A program made the translations under genes and the position numbers. Under the pieces are notes generated by a model, which saw only the letters and a program-made list of their open reading frames with translations, was not told where the DNA came from and searched no databases. From positions 3,612,001 through 3,676,000 of the forward strand of contig LR882958.1 in assembly GCA_904830895.1 (NCBI GenBank): a stretch of DNA of 64,000 bases, written 5' to 3'. This document shows, in pieces, positions 50,405-57,237 of the stretch (its first letter is position 1; every line of letters begins with the position of its first letter). Source of the DNA: Planktothrix rubescens CCAP 1459/22. GTDB taxonomy: Bacteria > Cyanobacteriota > Cyanobacteriia > Cyanobacteriales > Microcoleaceae.

Positions 50405-53017
50405 ATGTCTTCCTCCAATTTACCCCCCAATTCATCGGATTTAGCATCGGGATTAGCTGCATTAAAACAGAAGGATTATCAACAGGCGATCGCTTTTTTA
50501 GAACCTATTGCTCAATCTCAGGATTCGGGTCAATTCAAGGCGCAAATGGGGTTAGTGATTGCCTATGAACGCACAGGAAATACTAAATTAGCGATTAATT
50601 TATGTCAGAGTTTAACTCAATCTCAGCAGGAAAATATTAAAAATTGGGCTACGGATTATTTAAGAAAATTATTAAAACGCAATCCCCCTAAACCCCAAAA
50701 TATTAACCCTAATATTGAACCTCAATCTTCAGAATTACCCCCTATTTCAGAAACGGGTTTTATCCCCTTAAATCCTAATCTACAACCCACAAAAGCTAAA
50801 TCAACTCTAGCTAAAACTCCCAAACTTTCTTCCCCAGCACCTCCGAAAAATTCTCCGAATCCTTCTTTATCTCAACCCACGCCTTTAAATCTCAAAAAAA
50901 CCGAAAAAATCCCCCCAAATTCTAAAGCAAAAATTCCCGTTTCTCCGATTAATTCAGAACCGGAAATTATTTCACCTCCTCCCCCTCCCCCAGTTCAAGA
51001 ATGGCAATGGCGACAAGCGGGACGAGCTACGAATTGGCAACAGCTTAAACCCTTACAATCGAGTCCTTTTAAACTAGAACAATTATTAATGGCTGTCGGT
51101 TTAACTTGGTTTATTCCGATTATTTTTGCTTTTATTAATAATAGTTTAAATCAAATTTGGATTTGGCAACCCATTTTAAATCCTTGGCAACAATTATCCC
51201 GTCAACCTTGGCAAATTATTTTGATTATTTTATTTATTTTTGCTGTAGGTTGGATTTGGCAAACTTCCCGATTGTTTGCTGAACTTTTCCTAACTGTTTT
51301 AGCAATTATTTGGTTAACTCCTCGTTTATTAGAGGAATTAATGAAACTCACGAATGCTGGTTTATCTTGGCTACCTATTGTACAACCGATTCCTTTATTT
51401 TATTATAACCCAACTCAAACAGTTTATATCACAATATTCGGTTTATTTCTATTCTCTCCTTGGTTATGGGATGGACTACTTAAACTGAGTTATGGATTAA
51501 AACCTTTACCTTTAACTATATTATTTAATCAGAGTCAAGAAACCAATAAACTATTAAGAAATTATTGTCAAAAGAAAAAATTTAAAGTCCCTGAAATTAA
51601 ACTATTACCTATTGATGATCCGGTAATTTTTTCCTATGGAAGTTTACGACGATTTGCCCGAATAGTGGTAAGTCAAGGATTATTAGACCAATTAACAGAA
51701 GATGAAATTGCTGTGATTTTTGCCAGGGAAATTGCCACCATTGGGGAATGGGATTTCGCGGTGATGTCTTTTGCTACCCTGGTCAGTCAAATTCCCTATT
51801 TAATTTATTGGTATTTAGCAGAATTAACCGAAAATTTACCCAATCTTAATATTCCGATTCCAGCCAGTATCCGAGGTATTTTACATCAAATTTTGAATGC
51901 GATCGCTATTTTTATCTGTCCTTTATGTTATGGATTATATAAACTTTTAAGATTTCCCTCCTTGTATTTATCCCGTCGTCGAGTTTATTATAGCGATCGC
52001 ATTGCTTGTAACCTGACTGGAAATCCTAATGCTTTAAGTCGTGCGTTATTAAAAATAACGATAAAATTATCCCAAACTATTCAAACCCAAGGACAAACTA
52101 ACTTTATCTTAGAATCTTTCGATAGATTGATTCCGATTAATCATCAACAAGCTTTAACCTTTGGTAGTTTAACAGCTTACAGATCAATCAATTCTTTATT
52201 AACCTGGGATTTAACTAATTGTTACACCCCCGAATTAACCTTAAATCAATCCCATCCCCTAATCGGAGAACGCTTAAAAATCCTCGGTCTTTATGCGAAT
52301 TATTGGAAATTAGAACCCGAATTTGATCTATCGAATATTACCCCAGCTAAACCCCCCAAATTACTCACCAACAATTCTCCTTTATTACTACAAGGAGCAC
52401 CGTTTTTTGGTATTCCCGCCGGAATGATCATTGGGGGAATCATTTGGTTAATGGGGGGAGTTTGTTCTCTTTTAGGACTATGGCAATTAGAATGGTTATG
52501 GGGAGACTATTGGATTATGGCAGCTTCAATTACCATTGGTTGTGGTTTAGGTATTTTGATTCGGATTAATCCCTTTTTCCCCGAAATCAAACCCCCTAAT
52601 ATTTTAAATCAACCTAACTTATCAGATTTGATGAGCAACCCTCAGACTATTCCCGTTGATAGTCAACCGATTTGTTTAACGGGTCAACTCCTCGGTCGAA
52701 GGGGTTTAAGAAATACCTTTGCTCAAGATTTAATCCTACAAACCCCAAGCGGAATTATCAAACTCCATTATCTCCCCGAAAAAACCCCCCTGACCAATTT
52801 TTTGCCTAGAATTCGTCATCCCCATGAATTAATCACTCAAAATATTAAGGTAACGGGATGGTGGCGACGGGGGGCGATACCTTGGGTGGATGTGGAAACC
52901 TTAGAAACCTCCGATTCTAGGACAGTGCTACGAGGCGGACATCCCCTGTGGTCAACGATTTTAGCCGTTATTCTAACCCTATCGGGGGTTTATCTAGCAT
53001 CTCAAGGAGGCTGGTAA
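50405..53017 (+). CDS. TPR and M48-like membrane protein with degenerate zinc site
   Basis: 870 residues. N-terminal TPR-like helices (LAALKQKDYQQAIAFLEPIA, 16-35), a Pro/Ser-rich linker (100-200), membrane segments (MAVGLTWFIPIIFAFI onward), then an M48 peptidase fold: FARIVVSQGLLDQLTEDEIAVIFAREIATIGEWD near 418-451 and LSRRRVYYSDRIACNLTGNP near 524. The HExxH motif reads REIAT: both histidines are replaced, though Glu is kept. The third-ligand Glu of the SRxxEYxAD motif is Val. It ends with two more helices and an OB-like domain. Predicted pseudo-peptidase; scaffold role inferred. Confidence 0.85.
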   Translation: MSSSNLPPNSSDLASGLAALKQKDYQQAIAFLEPIAQSQDSGQFKAQMGLVIAYERTGNTKLAINLCQSLTQSQQENIKNWATDYLRKLLKRNPPKPQNINPNIEPQSSELPPISETGFIPLNPNLQPTKAKSTLAKTPKLSSPAPPKNSPNPSLSQPTPLNLKKTEKIPPNSKAKIPVSPINSEPEIISPPPPPPVQEWQWRQAGRATNWQQLKPLQSSPFKLEQLLMAVGLTWFIPIIFAFINNSLNQIWIWQPILNPWQQLSRQPWQIILIILFIFAVGWIWQTSRLFAELFLTVLAIIWLTPRLLEELMKLTNAGLSWLPIVQPIPLFYYNPTQTVYITIFGLFLFSPWLWDGLLKLSYGLKPLPLTILFNQSQETNKLLRNYCQKKKFKVPEIKLLPIDDPVIFSYGSLRRFARIVVSQGLLDQLTEDEIAVIFAREIATIGEWDFAVMSFATLVSQIPYLIYWYLAELTENLPNLNIPIPASIRGILHQILNAIAIFICPLCYGLYKLLRFPSLYLSRRRVYYSDRIACNLTGNPNALSRALLKITIKLSQTIQTQGQTNFILESFDRLIPINHQQALTFGSLTAYRSINSLLTWDLTNCYTPELTLNQSHPLIGERLKILGLYANYWKLEPEFDLSNITPAKPPKLLTNNSPLLLQGAPFFGIPAGMIIGGIIWLMGGVCSLLGLWQLEWLWGDYWIMAASITIGCGLGILIRINPFFPEIKPPNILNQPNLSDLMSNPQTIPVDSQPICLTGQLLGRRGLRNTFAQDLILQTPSGIIKLHYLPEKTPLTNFLPRIRHPHELITQNIKVTGWWRRGAIPWVDVETLETSDSRTVLRGGHPLWSTILAVILTLSGVYLASQGGW

Positions 53018-53713
53018 AAAGAAGTTGATCCAGAAAGATTGCTTTTTTTGACCGATTAGTGATACATTCTTTAACCAAAGAGTCAAAACAACCTTATTCC
53101 TTTTTGGATAGAGTTATTCTGATTACTCGGTTGATGAAAGTTCAGAAAGTTTGCCAAATCAAATACAAAAATCTTGGCAGAACCCTAGAACTATGTTCCA
53201 TGATGTGCTATCCTAGGGATTGTCTTATGATGATCCGGTACTGGAAAACCCAATAGCAAAGGTTCTAGGTTCCACTCAATAGCCTGACTGATACGAGGCG
53301 AAGCAGCAACTTAAAGAAGTGATCCAATTTTTGTTGAATGCTGTAATCAACTATTGGCAATGCAAAGTCAGGAAGTTAACATTCGGTGAGTTAACTTTAT
53401 ATGGTTTTAGCTATAGGAAGTTAAATCTATTTTTGAACACAGAGATAACAAGACTCTATAGCATTAAGTTTTGACAGATGGCAAAAAGTTTACAAGACAA
53501 CCTAGCAAACCCGCTTTCCCTACATGATAAGTTCAACATGGAGAGAATAATAGGACTTTATCTTAATTTTAAGATGAAGTTGGTTGTTGAGTTTAATTTA
53601 ACCAACCCAAGTGCTGATAGCCTGGGGGTTGATCCTCAACTTGTGTTTTTAAACGACACAGGTTGGGGATGATTTCGTTTACTTATTTTTCATTTAACTT
53701 GGAGGTTCTACTT
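53018..53713. other. Upstream region of rbp with possible gene remnants
   Basis: About 700 bases without a convincing gene. Protein-like stretches in one plus-strand frame broken by stops (SYSDYSVDESSESLPNQI near 53112; YDDPVLENPIAKVLGSTQ near 53230; then EAKQQLKEVIQFLLNAVINYWQ) hint at a decayed gene. Short frames at 53059-53256 and 53478-53672 lack ribosome sites and family likeness. The last 250 bases hold repeats of AGGAAGTTAA and GTTAAC and may be a long 5' leader of rbp. Confidence 0.3.
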
Positions 53714-54244
53714 ATGTCCGTTCGTCTTTATATTGGTAATCTTCCTAAAGAATTGGAACGCAAAGAATTACAAGATGTCTTTGCAGAAGAAGGAGATACC
53801 GTTTCTGCTAAGGTGATTACCGATCGCAAAACTGGCAAATGTCGGGGTTTTGGATTTGTAACGGTGCAGACTGATGAAGTCGCGGATCAAATTGTTGAGA
53901 AATATAATGGGGTAATGTTTAGAGAAAATGCTCTAAAAATAGAGAAAGCATTACCTCGGAAAAAAGGAAAAGGTGACGGTGTTGGTGAGGGTGAAAACGG
54001 TGGGGAAGATGATCAGCCCCAACAACAGCAACAGCCAGTTCAACAACCGATTAAATCATCGGGTAATATGCCTAAAAGTGGCGGTAGTGGTAAAAACCGG
54101 AATAAAAAATCTAAGCATTCTTCCGGGGGTCAAACTTCTACATCGAGAACTAGCGGTGATGATTCCTTCCAACCCGATCCTCGTTGGGCTAATGAATTAG
54201 AAAAACTCAAACAAATTTTAGCTGCCCAAGCCGCCAATCCTTAA
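53714..54244 (+). CDS. rbp: RRM-domain RNA-binding protein (Rbp)
   Basis: 176 residues from the ATG at 53714, chosen for the GGAGG eight bases upstream and the family start MSVRLYIGNLP. One RRM (residues 1-80): RNP2 is LYIGNL and RNP1 is CRGFGFVTV. The C-terminal half is low complexity, Gly/Asn/Gln/Ser-rich with basic clusters (QPQQQQQPVQ, SGKNRNKKSKHSS). Cyanobacterial Rbps are cold- or light-regulated and some target mRNAs to thylakoid membranes. A terminator follows. The long tail puts it among larger members. Confidence 0.92.
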   Translation: MSVRLYIGNLPKELERKELQDVFAEEGDTVSAKVITDRKTGKCRGFGFVTVQTDEVADQIVEKYNGVMFRENALKIEKALPRKKGKGDGVGEGENGGEDDQPQQQQQPVQQPIKSSGNMPKSGGSGKNRNKKSKHSSGGQTSTSRTSGDDSFQPDPRWANELEKLKQILAAQAANP

Positions 54245-54271
54245 TTTTATTGGCTTTTTTGGAATAAGAAT

Positions 54272-54310
54272 GAACCCGCCTGAATCAATATTGAGGGGGG
54301 TTCTTTTTAT
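54272..54310 (+). terminator. Rho-independent terminator of rbp
   Basis: GAACCC (54272-54277) pairs with GGGTTC (54298-54303), additional CCT/AGG pairs inside, followed by TTTTTATT. Confidence 0.8.
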
Positions 54311-54416
54311 TGAAGTCAATTAGAAATATTTTTTTCATTTTACCCTCCTCAGAGTGAGAAAAGAGCGATATTGTGTAATAATGATAGACTATGCAATTTA
54401 AAAATAGGAACTAAAT

Positions 54417-55697
54417 ATGCTGATCGAATTCAGCGTTGGTAATTATCTATCTTTTAAAGAAACTGTCACCTTTAGTCTGGTAGCATCAAAAGTTGTTTCC
54501 TACTATGAAGAACTTGATGAAAATAATGTTTTTAATTTTGATGATGAGTTGAAGTTGGTTAAAAGTGCTGCTGTGTATGGTGCAAATGCCAGTGGAAAAA
54601 GCAACTTAATTAAAGCAATGGGTTTTATGACAAGGTTTATATTAACCTCATTTAAAGAAACCCAGGTAGGAGATGAAATTGATGTTAAAGAGTTTAAGCT
54701 GAACACACAAACAGTAGATAAACCCTCTTTTTTTGAAATAGTTTTTATTTTAGATCAAACAATCTATCGATATGGGTTTGAAGTCAATAAAGAACGAGTA
54801 ATTTCAGAATGGTTGTTTCATGTACCCAAAGTTAAAGAAATTAATTTATTTCAGAGAAATTTTGATCAAATCGAAGTTAAAAAGCAATTTGAAAAACAAG
54901 GAAAAGAAATTTTTGAAAAAACTCGTCCAAATGCTTTATTTTTATCTGTTGTAGCTCAATTTAATGGTAAAATAGCTACTAATATTTTACTTTTTTTTAG
55001 AGAAAAATTTAATGTTCTTTCGGGATTGCGTGAACACTTGTATCAGGGATATACAATTGCTCAATTCAAAAAATACCCTGATCCGATCATTCAACTCATC
55101 AAACAGCTAGATTTAGATATTGATAATATCATTATTCAGACGAAAGTATTACGATCAGAACAGTTACCGAATGAGTTACCAGAAGAATTAAGACAGTTGA
55201 TCATGAAAGCTAATAATTTAGAATCTAATGAGATTCAAACAATTCATAAAAAGTATGATGATCAAGGTAAAATAGTAAGTTTAGAAAAATTTAACCTTGA
55301 TGAAGATGAATCTGAAGGAACTAAGAAAGTCTTTGCCTTTGCTGGGCTAATCTTGGAAACTTTAACCAATGGAGAAGTATTAGTTATTGATGAATTAGAT
55401 GCTAAACTGCATCCTTTAATCACTCAGACACTGATTAATTTATTTAATTCTAAGACAACTAATCCTAAAAATGCACAGCTAATTTTTACGACTCATGACA
55501 CTAACTTATTAAACAATAAAATCTTTAGACTGGATCAAATCTGGTTTACGGAAAAAAATAATCAAGGAGCTAGTGACCTTTATTCTTTGATAGAATATAA
55601 AGTTAGCAGTGATGCTTCATTAGAAAGCGATTATATTAAAGGCAAATATGGAGCTATACCTTTTATTGGCAATTTAGAGCAATTATTTATTGAATAA
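54417..55697 (+). CDS. RloA-like AAA ATPase (AbiLi-type) of a defence pair
   Basis: 426 residues. ABC-type ATPase head: MLIEFSVGNYLSFKETVTFSL opening, Walker A VYGANASGKSNLIKAMG near 51-67, signature-like ESEGTKKVFAFAGLIL near 300, Walker B EVLVIDELDAKLHP near 323, and a switch His in LIFTTHDTNLL near 358. Middle insert predicted helical/coiled. With the RloB gene starting five bases after its stop it forms the RloA-RloB pair, called AbiL in phage-defence surveys. Likely senses infection and licenses the TOPRIM partner; that mechanism is by analogy. AT-rich codon use compared with neighbours suggests transfer. Confidence 0.88.
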   Translation: MLIEFSVGNYLSFKETVTFSLVASKVVSYYEELDENNVFNFDDELKLVKSAAVYGANASGKSNLIKAMGFMTRFILTSFKETQVGDEIDVKEFKLNTQTVDKPSFFEIVFILDQTIYRYGFEVNKERVISEWLFHVPKVKEINLFQRNFDQIEVKKQFEKQGKEIFEKTRPNALFLSVVAQFNGKIATNILLFFREKFNVLSGLREHLYQGYTIAQFKKYPDPIIQLIKQLDLDIDNIIIQTKVLRSEQLPNELPEELRQLIMKANNLESNEIQTIHKKYDDQGKIVSLEKFNLDEDESEGTKKVFAFAGLILETLTNGEVLVIDELDAKLHPLITQTLINLFNSKTTNPKNAQLIFTTHDTNLLNNKIFRLDQIWFTEKNNQGASDLYSLIEYKVSSDASLESDYIKGKYGAIPFIGNLEQLFIE

Positions 55698-55702
55698 ATA
55701 AA

Positions 55703-56449
55703 ATGAACAAAAAGAAGTCTTCTATTAAAAATAAAAAAGAAATAACAAATCGTGGTTACTCAGACAGAAATAATACCGTAGAACGTAGAGGAGAAACTCG
55801 CAAAAGATTGTTAATTGTTTGTGAAGGTCAAGAAACTGAACCTAATTATTTTAATAGTTTATATAAAAATCTTAACAAAATACATCTTTATATTCAAGTA
55901 AAAGGAGCAGGTAGAGTTACATTAAGTTTAGTAGAAAAAGCAATAGAATTAAAAAATGAAGATGGAGAATATAATGAAGTTTGGTGTGTTTTTGATCGAG
56001 ATTTTAAATCCGAAAATAATAATCAACAAAATTTTAATAGAGCTATTGCTCTCGCTTTAAAAGAGAACATTAGATTAGCAATTTCAAATGATGCTTTTGA
56101 ACTTTGGTATTTATTGCATTATGAGTATTATACGAGCGAAACTCATAGAAATGATTTGTTTACAACACTTAGTGATCGATTAGGTGAAAGGTACGAGAAA
56201 AAACTTGATTTATATGAAAAACATCTTAAACAACGTCAACAAACAGCTATCAAAAATGCAGAAAATCTATGGAAAGATATTTCATCAAATACAACAAAAG
56301 CAATTTATTTTGATAAACAACACCCTGAAAAATTTACGGAAATAACAGATCAGTTAATTCATGAACTCACTCGAAAACATAATATTAATCCATCAACAAC
56401 AGTATATAGTTTAGTCCAGAGATTAATCTATCTTTCTGAGAATGATTAA
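55703..56449 (+). CDS. rloB: RloB-like TOPRIM protein (AbiLii-type)
   Basis: 248 residues. A basic N-terminus (1-30), then the RloB fold: RLLIVCEGQETEPNYFNSLY near residue 34 with the TOPRIM Glu, VWCVFDRDFKSENN near 92 with the DxD, and AISNDAFELWYLLHYEYY near 128. A second half of helices follows (KNAENLWKDISSNTTKAIYFD). Presumed metal-dependent nuclease effector working with the ATPase upstream; gene spacing of five bases indicates one transcript. Ends 20 bases before the duplicated alaS flank. Confidence 0.9.
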   Translation: MNKKKSSIKNKKEITNRGYSDRNNTVERRGETRKRLLIVCEGQETEPNYFNSLYKNLNKIHLYIQVKGAGRVTLSLVEKAIELKNEDGEYNEVWCVFDRDFKSENNNQQNFNRAIALALKENIRLAISNDAFELWYLLHYEYYTSETHRNDLFTTLSDRLGERYEKKLDLYEKHLKQRQQTAIKNAENLWKDISSNTTKAIYFDKQHPEKFTEITDQLIHELTRKHNINPSTTVYSLVQRLIYLSEND

Positions 56450-56470
56450 TTTTTTTTCATTGATTTCCTT

Positions 56471-56627
56471 ATTCTATTCTAAATCTTACAATAGAATAGA
56501 ATAAGGCTATTTCTTAGCAGGGGATAGGTCAAATCTATTTCAACCCATCAACTAACTGTATTTTTGCACTCTCTAACGCTTCTTTTAACTTCGTTGCATC
56601 CCGTCCACCAGCTTGTGCTAAATTCGG
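56471..56627 (-). pseudogene. Duplicate of the alaS 3' end and terminator
   Basis: Bases 56537-56627 match the last 91 bases of alaS (57240-57330) without gaps, with about 11 differences. Translated it still reads [20 protein letters not shown] then AKIQLVDGLK and a stop, three substitutions from the resident AlaS tail. The flanking 56471-56536 corresponds to the alaS 3' flank and hairpin at 57175-57239, sharing ATTCTATTCTAAATCT. The two copies bracket the DUF2283 and barnase-like genes. Upstream of 56627 homology stops abruptly. Confidence 0.85.
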
Positions 56628-56661
56628 TGTTAGGTTTTGTTAACAATATCTACCTAAAAAC

Positions 56662-56880
56662 TTAAATTTTAGCACCCGCTACTAACTGAGCCACTAATGG
56701 TTGATCTGTTGATAACTCACTCACAGCTAATACAGAAAACCCTAATAAATTTCCGGCTTCATCCACTCGTTCCATAATCGCATCATTATCAGTTTCTCGC
56801 ATATAACCCGGTTGATCCGAAAATAAAACTTCTAAAAAATCGCCTTCTTTATCAAAATAAACTTTTACAGTTGAGGCCAT
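56662..56880 (-). CDS. DUF2283 family small protein (antitoxin-like)
   Basis: 72 residues: VKVYFDKEGDFLEVLFSDQPGYMRETDNDAIMERVDEAGNLLGFSVL is the DUF2283 pattern (YDxExDxLyi...vi...DexGelvGieil). Overlaps the upstream small gene by 16 bases. DUF2283 proteins commonly pair with RelE/barnase-like toxins and are assumed antitoxins; not proved. Confidence 0.8.
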   Translation of the reverse strand: MASTVKVYFDKEGDFLEVLFSDQPGYMRETDNDAIMERVDEAGNLLGFSVLAVSELSTDQPLVAQLVAGAKI

Positions 56881-57176
56881 AGTTGCTCTCCTTGTTTAAT
56901 TTTGTCAGTGAAATAAGCCGTTAAAACAAAAGCATCATTTTCTAAATGTTTCACAACCACACATAACCACTTATCTCCCACTAAAGTACCTATATAATAA
57001 CGATAATAAAGCAAAACGGTATTATCAGTGCGCGATCGCCTAACTTGTTCTGGGTTTTTGAGGGTGACTTCTACTTCAACCTCCATTGCTGTTAATTCAG
57101 GATGCAGTAAAATATGGGCTAATCGTTCTTTATTCAATCGAACAGAACGACCTTGATAATCGGTGAGTATCTTCAT
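56865..57176 (-). CDS. RelE/barnase-like (DUF4258/PBECR-type) putative toxin
   Basis: 103 residues: RLAHILLHPELTAMEVEVEVTLKNPEQVRRS with HILxHPE, then LLYYRYYIGTL, LCVVVKHLENDAFVLTAYFTDKIKQGEQLW. The HPE helix, YYR strand and VLTAYxTxxIKxG ending are the pattern of cyanobacterial barnase/RelE-like small proteins paired with DUF2283. Presumed ribonuclease toxin; catalytic residues not assigned. Start overlaps the ATTCTATT repeat copy. Confidence 0.72.
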   Translation of the reverse strand: MKILTDYQGRSVRLNKERLAHILLHPELTAMEVEVEVTLKNPEQVRRSRTDNTVLLYYRYYIGTLVGDKWLCVVVKHLENDAFVLTAYFTDKIKQGEQLWPQL

Positions 57177-57195
57177 TCTATTCTAAATCTCAAAA

Positions 57196-57227
57196 TATAA
57201 AAAGCCCCTCTCCTAAACAGGGAGGGG
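57196..57227 (-). terminator. alaS rho-independent terminator
   Basis: On the minus strand CCCCTCCCTGTTTAGGAGAGGGG followed by CTTTTTATATTTT. A diverged copy of this hairpin lies at about 56500-56530 in the duplicated flank. Confidence 0.8.
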
Positions 57228-57237
57228 TTAACTTAAC

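Noticed and set aside
53260-53340. Stretch resembling a tRNA T-arm (GGTTCTAGGTTCCA)
   Set aside because: No matching acceptor stem, anticodon arm or CCA end could be built.
53478-53672. 64-codon frame just upstream of rbp
   Set aside because: No family likeness or good ribosome site; more likely part of the leader.
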